Source: Arthrobacter crystallopoietes
GTDB lineage: Bacteria; Actinomycetota; Actinomycetes; Actinomycetales; Micrococcaceae
Length of the DNA: 64,000 nucleotides
NCBI RefSeq assembly: GCF_002849715.1
Contig: NZ_CP018863.1
Coordinates: 744,001 to 808,000, forward strand
Direction: 5' to 3'
The position numbers and the translations under genes are program-made. Below, piece after piece: positions 1-8,143 of the stretch; position 1 is the first letter of the stretch, and every line of letters begins with the position of its first letter. Below the pieces are notes generated by a model. That model did no database searches, was not told where the DNA came from, and saw nothing but the letters and a program-made list of their open reading frames with translations.

Positions 1-160
1 CGCCGGATTCTCGGATCAGCTCATCTACTCCAACGTCCCGGATGCCGCGCGTCGAGAACAGTGCATAGGCGGTTGCGAGGATTCGCTCCTTCGGATCGAG
101 GCGGACGACGGCTGCTGCCGGAGCATCGGCACGGCCATCATCTTCGATCCTCGATGTCAT
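1..160 (-). CDS. TetR-family transcriptional regulator, N-terminal part (runs off the window)
   Basis: The minus strand reads from an ATG at 160 to the window edge without a stop, giving 53 codons. After a 20-residue polar leader comes the typical TetR helix-turn-helix start: KERILATAYALFSTRGI, then GVDELIRESG. Members of this family bind a palindromic operator as dimers, usually next to their own gene, and such a palindrome lies 19 bp upstream at 179-194. The ligand-binding domain is outside the window, so the effector cannot be guessed. The family call is secure; the exact start is less so. Confidence 0.8.
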   Translation of the reverse strand, partial: MTSRIEDDGRADAPAAAVVRLDPKERILATAYALFSTRGIRDVGVDELIRESG

Positions 161-178
161 ACAACAAATTGTAGCCGG

Positions 179-194
179 TAGACAGACCTGTCTT
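179..194. promoter_or_regulatory. Palindromic operator candidate for the TetR gene
   Basis: AGACAG (180-185) and CTGTCT (188-193) form a perfect inverted repeat with a 2-nt spacer, 19 bp before the TetR start codon. The TAGACxxxxxGTCT form resembles operators of YxaF/LmrA-type TetR regulators. Autoregulation is inferred from position. Confidence 0.55.
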
Positions 195-220
195 TCTTTC
201 CGGCCTGCAATATGAAAGAC

Positions 221-325
221 TAATCTTGCAGCGCGCGGCTTGCCGCCCGAACCCCCAACCGGGCGCCCCGCGTGTAAGCCCTCGGTAGAGACCCCCAACG
301 TCTGCCGAGGGCTCTCTGCTTTAAC
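221..325 (+). ncRNA. Small-RNA candidate with two C-rich-loop hairpins (6C-like)
   Basis: Two adjacent GC hairpins each show a five-C loop. The first pairs GCCCG (245-249) with CGGGC (260-264) around AACCCCCAAC. The second pairs about 13 bp (277-289 with 301-313) around a loop containing CCCCCAAC, followed by CTCTCTGCTTT. A TAATCT -10-like box lies at 221-226. Actinobacterial 6C RNAs have this plan of two stems with C-rich loops, but normally six or more C. Assignment to that family is therefore tentative. No protein gene is evident in the rest of the 161-539 gap. Confidence 0.42.
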
Positions 326-539
326 CGGATGCTTGTCATGCCACGGGCGGGAAGAGGACCATGTAGGTAGGGCTTCCGGGAAAAGTCCTTGCCGAATCCA
401 AGCCGTTCCAGTCGACGCCGGTGAATGAACACGTCAAGCAATCCATCGGCCGCTCTGGAATAACCGGGCTCCAATCCGCCCACTGCAATTGTTCGACGTC
501 GCCAGAAATGGCAACGTCATCAGAAAAAGGAAAGCTGTT

Positions 540-788
540 ATGCCCGAGTTCATGGACGTGCATCACAACATGGTCGGCATCACCGCAGAGGCCCTCAAGG
601 AGGCCCATAACGCGGACCTTGCCATCCAGGATGAAGAAAAAGTGGAATTCAAAAAGGCGTGGGCCGATCCGGAGAGCGGGGTTGTCTACTGCCTATCCGA
701 AGCACCGTCGGCCGAGGCCGTCCAGCGTATCCACGAGCGCGCCGGCCATCCCGCCGACGAAGTGCACGCCGTACCGCTCGTCGTCTGA
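540..788 (+). CDS. DUF4242 / SCO4226-like small protein
   Basis: This 82-residue protein starts MPEFMDVHHNM and ends HADEV-type, matching the DUF4242 family (nickel-binding SCO4226-like, ferredoxin-like fold). The N-terminal MDVHHNM and the SEAPSAEAVQRIHERAGHPADE segment are the recognisable family features. The ATG at 540 follows AAAAAGGAAAG (524-534) at a good distance, so it is preferred to an in-frame ATG at 489. A strong hairpin follows 12 bp after the stop. Physiological function is unknown; metal binding is inferred from the family and the HH pair. Confidence 0.75.
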   Translation: MPEFMDVHHNMVGITAEALKEAHNADLAIQDEEKVEFKKAWADPESGVVYCLSEAPSAEAVQRIHERAGHPADEVHAVPLVV

Positions 789-800
789 AGCACGGCACAG

Positions 801-851
801 AAATAAGCAGAGGAGCCGCTTCCCCACGGGGAACGGCTCCTCTGCTTATTT
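801..851. terminator. Bidirectional intrinsic terminator
   Basis: A perfect 18-bp stem (801-818 with 834-851) closes a 15-nt loop. It is flanked by A-rich and T-rich ends so it can work on both strands. It separates the convergent DUF4242 and usp genes and ends the tct-usp operon. Confidence 0.9.
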
Positions 852-874
852 GCCTCTCTGGCGGGCGGCGCGGC

Positions 875-1264
875 TTACGCCTTGACCGCGAGGACCGGAC
901 ACTCTGCCTGCAGCAGGATCCGTTGCGCGGTGCTGCCCATGATCAGCTTGCCCACCGGAGTACGCTTGCGCAGACCGATCACGATCAGGTCCGCCCGATG
1001 CGTTTCCGCCGCATCGAGCACCTCATCCGCGGCGTCGTTCCCGCCCATGGGCTGAAGCAGGATGTGTTCCACCCCGGAGGCCGCCAGCCGGCTGTCCAGC
1101 GCTTGGGCGGCATCGGACTGGACAAACCGCTGGTCCACGAAGACATCCCCGCGGGTCGAGTTCACCACGACCAGCGGCGCCTTGGCGTTGGCGGCTTCCC
1201 TGATGGCCCGTTCCAGGGCGGCTTCGCCTTCCGGCGTGGGGATGTAGCCCACCACTATGCTCAT
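875..1264 (-). CDS. UspA-family universal stress protein, last gene of the tct operon
   Basis: A 129-residue single-domain UspA protein. The N-terminal [17 protein letters not shown] strand and the C-terminal [18 protein letters not shown] then CPVLAVK match the nucleotide-binding fold. The usual G-x2-G at the start of the ATP motif is altered (GLRK), while the terminal GS is kept (about residues 110-111). Its ATG overlaps the tctA stop as ATGA (1261-1264), so translation is coupled to the transporter. A close relative lies at 38751-39146. The role in transporter regulation is inferred only from coupling. Confidence 0.9.
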   Translation of the reverse strand: MSIVVGYIPTPEGEAALERAIREAANAKAPLVVVNSTRGDVFVDQRFVQSDAAQALDSRLAASGVEHILLQPMGGNDAADEVLDAAETHRADLIVIGLRKRTPVGKLIMGSTAQRILLQAECPVLAVKA

Positions 1265-2973
1265 GATCGCTCCCGTTCATTGTGGATGTTGTCCGAGCGG
1301 TGGCGCCCTGCGGGTTCCGCGGGACCGCCGCCGCTGTTGCCGTCGTGCTCCGGCAGGACATTGTCTTTGTCCTTGTCCTGGCCCGCGTCCTTGCCGCCGT
1401 AGGCTTGGCCCTTGGCCACGCCGCCGTCGTCGTTGGTTGCAGCAGTTTCACCCGGAGTTTCCGGGACGTTGCCAAGGAGGACTGAGTCAGGCCGGCGCTT
1501 GCGGATGATCTTCAGTGCCAGCGGTGCGAGCAGCACCAGTGCCACGATGATGTAGACAACGACGGCGACCGGCTCGCTCCACAGGCCGGAGATGTCTCCG
1601 GCGCTCAGCTGCAGCGTGGTGCGCAGGGACTCCTCCGCGCGCGGGCCGAGGATGAGGCCGATGACCAGGGGCAGCACCGGCAGGCCATAGCGCCGCATGG
1701 CGAAGCCGAGCAGACCGAGCAGCAGCAGAATCACCAGGTCGAACGTCTGCAGGTTGACTGCATAGGCGCCCAGGGTGGCGAAGAACAAGATGCCGGCGTA
1801 GAGGTACGGACGCGGCAGCTGCAGCAGCTTGGCCCAGACCGGCGCCAGCGGCAGGTTGATCAGCAGCAGCAGGGTGTTGCCGATGAACAGGCTGGCGATC
1901 AGCGCCCACACCAGCTGCGGCTCGCTGTCGAAAAGCAGCGGCCCGGGCTGGATGCCGAACTGGATGAAGGCAGCCAGCATGACGGCGGCGGTAGCGTTCG
2001 TCGGCAGGCCCAGTGCCAGCATCGGGGTCAGGGTACCGGCGGCCGAGGCATTGTTCGCAGCCTCGGGACCGGCAACGCCCTCGATCGCGCCGTGGCCGAA
2101 TTCCTCCGGGTGCTTGGACAGCTTCTTCTCCGTCACATAGGAGAGGAACGTGGGAATCTCGGCGCCGCCGGCAGGCAGGGCGCCGAACGGGAAACCGTAC
2201 GCGGTGCCGCGCAGCCAGGGCTTCCAGGACCGTTTCCAGTCCTGCTTGCCCATCCAGGGCCGGCCCACCGGAATGGTTTGCAGCGGCTTGCGGCGCAGAT
2301 GCGCGGCGATCCAGAGGGCTTCGCCCACCGCGAAGATCGCGACGGCGACAACCACGATGTCCAGCCCGTCCACCAGCAGCGGCTGGCCGAAGATGAGGCG
2401 CTGCTGCCCGGTGACCGGGTCTGCGCCGACCAGGCCGATGGCCAAGCCGATTCCGAGCGCGGAGAAACCGCGCAGCTTGGAACCGCCGAGCACCGCGGTC
2501 ACAGCGATGAGGGCCAGAACGATGATGGCCAGGTAGCTGGGGTCGCCGAGACTGACGGCGAAGTCAACCACAAACGGCGCGAAGGCCACGAGCAGGGCGG
2601 TGCCGATGGTGCCGGCAACGAAGGAGCCGATGGCTGCCGTCGCCAGCGCCTGAGCAGCCCGGCCGGACTTGGCCATCCTGTGGCCTTCGATCGCGGTGAT
2701 GACCGTGGACGATTCGCCCGGGGTATTCAGCAGGATCGAGGTGGTAGAACCGCCGTACATGCCGCCGTAGTAGATGCCGGCGAACATGATGAACGCACTC
2801 GTCGGCTCCAGCGAGTAGGTGACCGGCAGCAGCAGGGCCACGGCCATGGCGGGGCCAATGCCCGGCAGCACGCCGACCGCGGTGCCCAGCAGCACGCCGA
2901 TGAAGGCGTACAGCAGGTTGATCGGCGTCGCCGCCGTCGAGAATCCCTGCATCAGCAGGTCGAATGTTTCCAC
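1261..2973 (-). CDS. tctA: Tripartite tricarboxylate transporter large membrane subunit TctA
   Basis: A 570-residue polytopic protein with about ten to twelve hydrophobic segments. It carries the family signatures [14 protein letters not shown] (about residues 38-51) and [18 protein letters not shown] (about 70-88). TctA and TctB form the membrane part of a secondary, ion-driven carboxylate importer fed by TctC. The start is GTG, immediately after the tctB stop (TAA-GTG). The last 70 or so residues after [10 protein letters not shown] are hydrophilic, rich in D, K, G and N, and longer than usual for the family (about 500 residues); they look disordered and lie just before the coupled usp gene. 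Confidence 0.93.
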   Translation of the reverse strand: METFDLLMQGFSTAATPINLLYAFIGVLLGTAVGVLPGIGPAMAVALLLPVTYSLEPTSAFIMFAGIYYGGMYGGSTTSILLNTPGESSTVITAIEGHRMAKSGRAAQALATAAIGSFVAGTIGTALLVAFAPFVVDFAVSLGDPSYLAIIVLALIAVTAVLGGSKLRGFSALGIGLAIGLVGADPVTGQQRLIFGQPLLVDGLDIVVVAVAIFAVGEALWIAAHLRRKPLQTIPVGRPWMGKQDWKRSWKPWLRGTAYGFPFGALPAGGAEIPTFLSYVTEKKLSKHPEEFGHGAIEGVAGPEAANNASAAGTLTPMLALGLPTNATAAVMLAAFIQFGIQPGPLLFDSEPQLVWALIASLFIGNTLLLLINLPLAPVWAKLLQLPRPYLYAGILFFATLGAYAVNLQTFDLVILLLLGLLGFAMRRYGLPVLPLVIGLILGPRAEESLRTTLQLSAGDISGLWSEPVAVVVYIIVALVLLAPLALKIIRKRRPDSVLLGNVPETPGETAATNDDGGVAKGQAYGGKDAGQDKDKDNVLPEHDGNSGGGPAEPAGRHRSDNIHNERERS

Positions 2974-3477
2974 TTAGAGCACTCCTTCCAACAGTCCGGC
3001 CGGCAGCATGATGCCCAGGCCAAGGTAGAACCCGTAGAAGGTGCCCAAGGCCATGACCACGGAGATAACGGCGTCACGGACATAGCGGCGGCTGCCGAGC
3101 GCCCAGACGCTGCCCCAGAACAGCAGGGTTCCGGAGATAACCCAGCCGACGGTGTCGATCAGGGCAATGTTGAGCACAAACGCGCCCAGCAACGGCAGCA
3201 CGGTCCGCCAGTCGGTGGGGTGCGTCAGGTCCACGTCTTCGCCTTCCTCGGCTTCGCCGTGGCCGCCGCGCAGCACGTTGATGGCCAGCAGGACGGCACA
3301 GACCAGCAGCAGTGCCCCGACGATATACGGCAGGGTCTTCGGGCCGACAGGGTCGGTCTGGGAATACGGGACGTTCAGGGACAGCGCGTCGAGGATGACG
3401 ATCGCGCCGACCGCCCCGAGCAGGGCAGCGAGGCCCAGCTCGGAGCGGCCTTTCAGCCGGGAAACCAGCTTGTTCAC
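2974..3477 (-). CDS. tctB: Tripartite tricarboxylate transporter small membrane subunit TctB
   Basis: 167 residues with four hydrophobic segments (about 17-35, 50-67, 95-115 and 122-165). The family-typical LGLAALLGAVGAIVILDA start and the PKTLPYIVGALLL stretch are visible. TctB partners TctA in the membrane. The start is GTG, overlapping the tctC stop as GTGA (3474-3477); the stop abuts the tctA start codon. An acidic loop (GEAEEGEDVD) separates segments two and three. The order tctC-tctB-tctA is the normal one. Confidence 0.92.
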   Translation of the reverse strand: MNKLVSRLKGRSELGLAALLGAVGAIVILDALSLNVPYSQTDPVGPKTLPYIVGALLLVCAVLLAINVLRGGHGEAEEGEDVDLTHPTDWRTVLPLLGAFVLNIALIDTVGWVISGTLLFWGSVWALGSRRYVRDAVISVVMALGTFYGFYLGLGIMLPAGLLEGVL

Positions 3478-4490
3478 GCAAGCCCCAGTTCGGTCAGGAC
3501 GTTGGCCACGCGCTCATCCTGTTCCTTCAGGAAGGTGGAGAACTCCTCGCCGGTGGCGAAGGCGTCGGTCCAGCCGTTGGTTTCGAGGGCCTGCTGCCAC
3601 TCGGGCGTGCCGTGCATCTTTTCCAGGGCGCCGATCCACTTCTGCTTGTCTTCTTCGCTGACTCCCGGAGGGGCAACGATGCCGCGCCAGTTGCTGAAGA
3701 CCAGGTCAATGTTGGATTCCTGCAGGGTGGGGGCGTCGACGCCCTCGAGGCGCTCTTCGCCGCTGGTGGCCAGGACGCGGATCTCGCCGCTCTTGATCTG
3801 GTCGATGTACTCGCCGGCGCCGGAAGCGGCGAAGCCGAGCTTGTTGCCCAGGATGGCCGGGAGCAGGTCGCCGCCGCCGTCGTAGGACACGAAGTTCACG
3901 TCCTTCGGGTCAATGCCGACGGCCTGGGCCAGCTGCATCGGCAGCAGGTGGTCGGGGCCGCCCGGCGAGGAGCCGCCACCCACGCTGACCTTGGACGGAT
4001 CTTCCTTCCAGGCCTTCACCAGATCGTCAATGGTCTTGTAGGGGGAGTCCTTGGAGACCATGATGGCGCCCGGCTCCTGGATCAGGCGTGCCAGCGGCGT
4101 GGTCTCGGTCAGCTTGGACTCGGACTCGTTGGTGTAGCTCGCGCCCACCACGCCCAGGCCCATCAGCATGGCCAGGTCGCCGTTGGCTTCTTCGTTGACG
4201 GTGCGGGCCAGGCCTACGGTGCCGCCGGCACCGGCCAGGTTGAAGACCTCGATGTTGGAGGCGATGTCGGTTTCCTCCATCACCTTCGCGGCAACGCGGG
4301 CGGTGGTGTCGTAGCCGCCGCCCGGCGTGTTGGGAACCATGATGCGCAGGTCGGTGACCGGGCCTTCGGCAGCCGCCGAGGTGCCCGCGGCGTCGCTGCC
4401 GCTGCTGGAACCGGTGACACCGCAGCCGGAAGCCGCCAGGGCAATGCCTGCCGCCACGGCGGCCAGTCGGAATGCGTTGAATCGACGCAT
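3474..4490 (-). CDS. tctC: Tripartite tricarboxylate transporter substrate-binding lipoprotein TctC
   Basis: 338 residues with a lipoprotein signal peptide ending LAASGC (lipid-modified Cys23) and then a low-complexity S/G/A linker. The mature part has the TctC (Bug) signatures DLRIMVPNTPGGGYDTTAR and NLAGAGGTVGL, which bind a carboxylate group. It would capture a tricarboxylate or related organic acid outside the membrane and deliver it to TctAB. It is the first gene of the operon and faces a two-component system whose control of it is likely. The substrate cannot be read from sequence. Confidence 0.93.
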   Translation of the reverse strand: MRRFNAFRLAAVAAGIALAASGCGVTGSSSGSDAAGTSAAAEGPVTDLRIMVPNTPGGGYDTTARVAAKVMEETDIASNIEVFNLAGAGGTVGLARTVNEEANGDLAMLMGLGVVGASYTNESESKLTETTPLARLIQEPGAIMVSKDSPYKTIDDLVKAWKEDPSKVSVGGGSSPGGPDHLLPMQLAQAVGIDPKDVNFVSYDGGGDLLPAILGNKLGFAASGAGEYIDQIKSGEIRVLATSGEERLEGVDAPTLQESNIDLVFSNWRGIVAPPGVSEEDKQKWIGALEKMHGTPEWQQALETNGWTDAFATGEEFSTFLKEQDERVANVLTELGLA

Positions 4491-4557
4491 GGGAATCCTC
4501 TTCTCATCAGGAGTACGAATAAGTCCACGGTAGGGCCGGCCGTGATGGCCGTCACGC

Positions 4558-4592
4558 TTGTGTTCTCAAAGAAAGTTGTGTTCATTGTGGTC
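4558..4592. promoter_or_regulatory. Direct repeats in the tctC / sensor-kinase divergent promoter
   Basis: TTGTGTTC occurs at 4558-4565 and 4576-4583, with a variant TTGTGGTC at 4585-4592. The start-to-start spacings are 18 and 9 bp. They lie 68 bp upstream of tctC and 93 bp before the chosen start of the kinase gene. Such spaced direct repeats suit a response-regulator dimer; binding by the neighbouring CitB-type regulator is inferred. Confidence 0.45.
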
Positions 4593-4684
4593 ACGCTCAC
4601 ATGCCGGAAAAAGGCCGGATAATGGGTATAGTTCACCCGATCAACCGGGGACATGGACCCGGCTCCGAGGTGGAAAGGATCCCA

Positions 4685-6304
4685 GTGCTCAAGCACGCCG
4701 GCAGGCTGACAAGACGACGCCGACGCATCACCCTGGCCGGTCAGTATCTGGTCCTGCAGCTGCTGATTGTGCTGGCCGTGCTTGTCGGCGTCATCGCCAT
4801 CTCGCTGGCTCAATCCGCGCAGGCTTTTGAACGCGTCGAAGGACGACGGGCCCTCTCCGCCGCCGAAACCCTCGCAGCCATGCCTGCTGTGCGCTCGCTC
4901 CTCCCCCGCGCCGAGCCGCGGCTGGGCTCCGCGCTGCCGGCGGTGGCCGAATCCGTCCGGACCGTTTCCGGTTCCACCTTCGCCATTCTAGCCAGGCCGG
5001 ACCGCACCATCATCACTTCCCCCGATCCCTCCCAGCTGGGCGAGCTCCTGCCCCTGGGCGAGAGCAGCGTGCTGTCCGGGCGGTCCTGGACCGGCGAGGT
5101 CAACATGGACGGCACCACCTCGCTGGTGGCACATGTCCCGGTGCTCGACGACGGCGGACAAACGGTGGGAATTGCCGCCGTCGGACGTGAATACCCCTCC
5201 ATGTGGGAGCGCCTGGGCCAGGCCGGACCCAACCTGCTCACCTATCTGGGTGTCTCGCTTGCCCTCGGCACCGCCGGTTCCCTGCTGCTGGCGCGGCGCG
5301 TCAAACGCCAGACTCTGGGCCTGGAGCCTGAGGAGATCGCCGGGCTGGTGGAGCACCGCGAAGCCATGCTGCACGGGGTGAAAGAGGGGGTCATTGCGCT
5401 GGACCCGCAGCAGCGGATCACGCTGACCAATGACAGCGCGCGCCAGCTCCTGGGCCTGCCGCTGGACTGCGTTGGCCGCACCCTCGACGAACTGGACCTG
5501 ATGCCGCAGCTTCGCGAGGTGCTGACCCGCGACCAGGCGGACGCGGACCGGCTGGTCCTGGTTGGCGAGCGCGTGGTGGTCTTCAACCGCATGCCGATGC
5601 GTTCCCGCGGCAGGGTGATCGGTTCCGTCACCACCCTGCGCGACCGCACCGAACTCTCCTCGCTGGAGAAGGAGCTCGGCGCCACCCGCACCACCACGGA
5701 CACCTTGCGCGCGCAGACCCACGAGTTCGCCAACCAGCTGCACACCATCTCCGGCCTAATCCAGCTCGGCGAGTATGACGAAGTGATCAACTTTGTCGAC
5801 GGCGTCAGCCTCAGCCGCACCCGGCTCTACGATGACGTCACCAGCCGCATCCAGGATCCGGCGGTCGCAGCCCTCCTGATCGCCAAGGCCAGCCTCGCGG
5901 CCGAGCGCAATGTTGCGCTGGAACTGGCCGAAGGTTCCGGCCTGGAACGGGCGGACGATGAGCTGTCCCGGGACCTGACTACCGTCGTCGGCAATTTGGT
6001 CGACAATGCCCTCGACGCCGTCACGGGCATTCCCGCCGCTAGCGTCCGGATCCTCCTCGAGGACACCGCCGATGAGGTTCTGGTCATGGTGAAGGACTCC
6101 GGCCCGGGCGTGGCCGTGCAGTCCCTGGAGGACATCTTCACGCAGGGTTTCACCACCAAAACCTCACAGAACGACGGCGGACGCGGCTTCGGTCTCGCGC
6201 TCACCCGGTTAGTATGTCTGAGGCGGAACGGCGAAGTGAGCGTCCACAACGACGGCGGCGCCGTGTTCACCGCCCGCCTCGGAAAGCGGAGCCCACAGTC
6301 ATGA
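4685..6304 (+). CDS. CitA/DcuS-type sensor histidine kinase
   Basis: 539 residues from a GTG at 4685, preferred because GAAAGGA (4673-4679) precedes it; an upstream in-frame ATG at 4601 lacks a ribosome site. Order: arginine-rich N-terminus, membrane segment 1 (YLVLQLLIVLAVLVGVIAI), an extracytoplasmic sensor domain, membrane segment 2 (LLTYLGVSLALGTAGSLLL), a cytoplasmic PAS-like domain (GVKEGVIALDPQQRI), then the SpoOB/CitA-type H-box HEFANQLHTISGLIQLG and an ATPase with NLVDNALDA, DSGPGV and GRGFGLAL. This class senses di- and tricarboxylates. It overlaps the response regulator gene by 4 bp and faces tctCBA. Confidence 0.92.
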   Translation: MLKHAGRLTRRRRRITLAGQYLVLQLLIVLAVLVGVIAISLAQSAQAFERVEGRRALSAAETLAAMPAVRSLLPRAEPRLGSALPAVAESVRTVSGSTFAILARPDRTIITSPDPSQLGELLPLGESSVLSGRSWTGEVNMDGTTSLVAHVPVLDDGGQTVGIAAVGREYPSMWERLGQAGPNLLTYLGVSLALGTAGSLLLARRVKRQTLGLEPEEIAGLVEHREAMLHGVKEGVIALDPQQRITLTNDSARQLLGLPLDCVGRTLDELDLMPQLREVLTRDQADADRLVLVGERVVVFNRMPMRSRGRVIGSVTTLRDRTELSSLEKELGATRTTTDTLRAQTHEFANQLHTISGLIQLGEYDEVINFVDGVSLSRTRLYDDVTSRIQDPAVAALLIAKASLAAERNVALELAEGSGLERADDELSRDLTTVVGNLVDNALDAVTGIPAASVRILLEDTADEVLVMVKDSGPGVAVQSLEDIFTQGFTTKTSQNDGGRGFGLALTRLVCLRRNGEVSVHNDGGAVFTARLGKRSPQS

Positions 6305-6969
6305 TCAAGGTACTTATTGTCGACGACGACTTCATGGTCGCGAAGGTCCATGCCGGCTTTGTCCGGCAGACGCCCGGATTCGCCGTCGTCGGCGTTGCCC
6401 ACACGGGAGCCCAGGCACTTGTCGAGGCCCAACGGCTCCAGCCTGATCTTGTCCTGCTGGACATCCACCTCCCCGACATCAGCGGGCTGGACCTGCTGCA
6501 GCAGCTTCGCGAAGAGGTGCCCGAGCTGGACGTGCTGGTGATCAGCGCCGCCCGCGAGGTGGACACCGTGCGCCGGGCGCTGCGCGGCGGCATTGTGCAC
6601 TACCTGATGAAGCCGTTCTCCAACGAGGACCTGCGCGAGCGGCTCGAACACTACCAGCAGGCCTACCGCCCGCTTGCCTCGTCCAAGAGCACCGCCGAGC
6701 AAGCGGACGTGAACCGGGTCTTCGGCGTGAGCCGGACCGAGCGGCCGCTGCCCAAGGGGTGCAGCGTCGAGACCCTGCGCCTGGTGGAGCAGCTGCTGCG
6801 GGACACCGGAACCGACCTTTCGGCCAGCGAAGCTGCGGACCGGCTGGGCACCTCCCGGGTCAGCGCCCGGCGTTATCTCGAGTACCTCAGCGACGACGGG
6901 CGCGTGAAAGTCCAGCTCCGCTACGGCGGGGTCGGCCGCCCCGAACGCCGCTATGTCTGGCGTTCCTGA
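6301..6969 (+). CDS. CitB-family response regulator
   Basis: 222 residues. The receiver domain has the acidic pocket DDD (8-10), phospho-acceptor Asp54 (LVLLDIHLP), Ser82 and Lys104 (YLMKPF). The C-terminal DNA-binding part (about 155-222) has TDLSASEAADRLGTSRVSARRYLEYL, a winged-helix typical of CitB/DcuR regulators. The ATG at 6301 overlaps the kinase stop, so the pair is co-translated. It most likely activates the divergent tct operon when the kinase senses its substrate, through the TTGTGTTC repeats. The regulator class is clear; the target is inferred. Confidence 0.92.
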   Translation: MIKVLIVDDDFMVAKVHAGFVRQTPGFAVVGVAHTGAQALVEAQRLQPDLVLLDIHLPDISGLDLLQQLREEVPELDVLVISAAREVDTVRRALRGGIVHYLMKPFSNEDLRERLEHYQQAYRPLASSKSTAEQADVNRVFGVSRTERPLPKGCSVETLRLVEQLLRDTGTDLSASEAADRLGTSRVSARRYLEYLSDDGRVKVQLRYGGVGRPERRYVWRS

Positions 6970-6985
6970 CGGTAAACTTTCGGTC

Positions 6986-7279
6986 ATGACGAGTACCAAC
7001 ACGGTGTTCGGCTGGGCTTTCGGCGACGGTGCCCGAGCCGACGACAAGGACTATCTGGCCAGGCTCCGTCAGGACTCCCTGGAGAACGCGCGGCAGGAAG
7101 CAGCCCGGAAGGGAGTGGATGTTGTTCCGGACTCGGCCGACTTCACGCTGGTCTCGGACGAGGATTCACTGATCGATTTGGGTGAAGCCGGGCAGAACCG
7201 GATTGTCATGCGCTGCACGGTCGACGTGACGGGCCCGGGTGCCGGACAGCTGCGGGCCGAGGGGCCGATGAACGGCTAA
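6986..7279 (+). CDS. Small hypothetical protein
   Basis: 97 residues, acidic and without a signal peptide or membrane segment. The start is the ATG at 6986 (MTSTNTVFG); an upstream ATG at 6953 overlaps the regulator gene. The middle is charged and helical-looking (LARLRQDSLENARQEAARKG) and the end has a short strand-rich part (NRIVMRCTVDVTGPG). I do not recognise the family. Its last 114 bp overlap the 3' end of the opposite-strand membrane gene, so one of the two ends is probably wrong or unusual. Confidence 0.55.
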   Translation: MTSTNTVFGWAFGDGARADDKDYLARLRQDSLENARQEAARKGVDVVPDSADFTLVSDEDSLIDLGEAGQNRIVMRCTVDVTGPGAGQLRAEGPMNG

Positions 7280-8089
7280 GACGCCGTCATCCGGAGGATC
7301 CGGCCGTGGATGCCCCAGATAACGGCAGAAAAAGACTGCCGTTCCCCACGCAACCGCCAGAATGGACAGCCCAACGCTGTCGACGGAACCTGCGCTGGCA
7401 GGATAGAGAAGCCAGGTGGCTCCCAGCACCACCGAACTGATCCAGCAGCTTGTGCCGAGCAGCGTACGGCCCGGGGCCCAGAACGTCATGACAAGAACGG
7501 CCAGCGACAGGTACAGGCCGAGCGCGGCCTGCACAGGCCAGTGGGTCAGCCCCCAGGTGATGTCGTCTTCGATGCCCGGCGTTTGCGAGAGCTCCACCGC
7601 CGCTGCCGCATACGCCCACCAGAACGGAACTCCCACCAAGGCCAGCAGGAGCAGCGGACCGCTGGGATCCAGCCCCGACGTCGTGCGCCGGCGCCGTGGT
7701 TGGCGGCTGGGGCTGCCGGGGCTGCCGCCGGAGGTACTTCTTCTGTCGTGCCGCCCGGCAACGGAACTGAGCAAGGTCATGGGGATGAGGATGGCCGCCA
7801 CTACCAGCGGCGAGGTGTCATGCGTGAAGATCCAGGCCAGCAGCAGTGCCGCCGCGGTGGTCCAGAGCTGGACCAGGGCCGGGCCCGGCTCCTGCGGTCG
7901 GGCCGCGATGGCCAGGAAGGCACCGCTGATCACGAAAGTGAAGAGCACGCCCCAGCTGGCCTCCAGTCCCATGACCGCGGCGAAGCCTTCGTTGGCGCTG
8001 AAGACCGTGAGCAGATCGACGATCCCGAAGAACGCCACCGCCCAGAACAGCACTGCCAACCCCGCCCAGATACGGGCACCGGCGACCAT
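7166..8089 (-). CDS. Multi-spanning membrane protein of unknown function
   Basis: About 307 residues from the ATG at 8089 (a TTG lies 6 bp upstream). Roughly seven hydrophobic segments are seen, split by a basic linker (GRHDRRSTSGGSPGSPSRQP) near the middle. The last 40 or so residues after CRYLGHPRPDPPDDG are rich in R, H and P and lie antisense to the neighbouring gene. They look like translated non-coding strand, so the original stop may have been lost. The start codon sits inside a strong hairpin (8075-8116). Family not recognised. Confidence 0.6.
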   Translation of the reverse strand: MVAGARIWAGLAVLFWAVAFFGIVDLLTVFSANEGFAAVMGLEASWGVLFTFVISGAFLAIAARPQEPGPALVQLWTTAAALLLAWIFTHDTSPLVVAAILIPMTLLSSVAGRHDRRSTSGGSPGSPSRQPRRRRTTSGLDPSGPLLLLALVGVPFWWAYAAAAVELSQTPGIEDDITWGLTHWPVQAALGLYLSLAVLVMTFWAPGRTLLGTSCWISSVVLGATWLLYPASAGSVDSVGLSILAVAWGTAVFFCRYLGHPRPDPPDDGVLAVHRPLGPQLSGTRARHVDRAAHDNPVLPGFTQIDQ

Positions 8090-8116
8090 AGACAAAAGTC
8101 TATCGCCGCCGGTGCC
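8075..8116 (-). promoter_or_regulatory. 19-bp hairpin covering the start codon of the membrane-protein gene
   Basis: Two 19-nt arms (8075-8093 and 8098-8116) with two mismatches enclose a 4-nt loop. On the minus strand the ATG at 8089 lies in the second arm, 28 bp after the dienelactone hydrolase stop. It could terminate the upstream transcript (though there is no T-run after the stem), or it could hide the start codon and control translation. Confidence 0.6.
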
Positions 8117-8143
8117 TTCAGCGCAGAGATGCTGCGGGTAGAG

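Noticed and set aside
2092..3885. Open frame of about 597 codons on the plus strand across tctA, tctB and tctC
   Set aside because: It is antisense to three clear transporter genes and is rich in H, Q, R and G, the usual signature of translated opposite strand in GC-rich DNA. No ribosome site or domain is seen.
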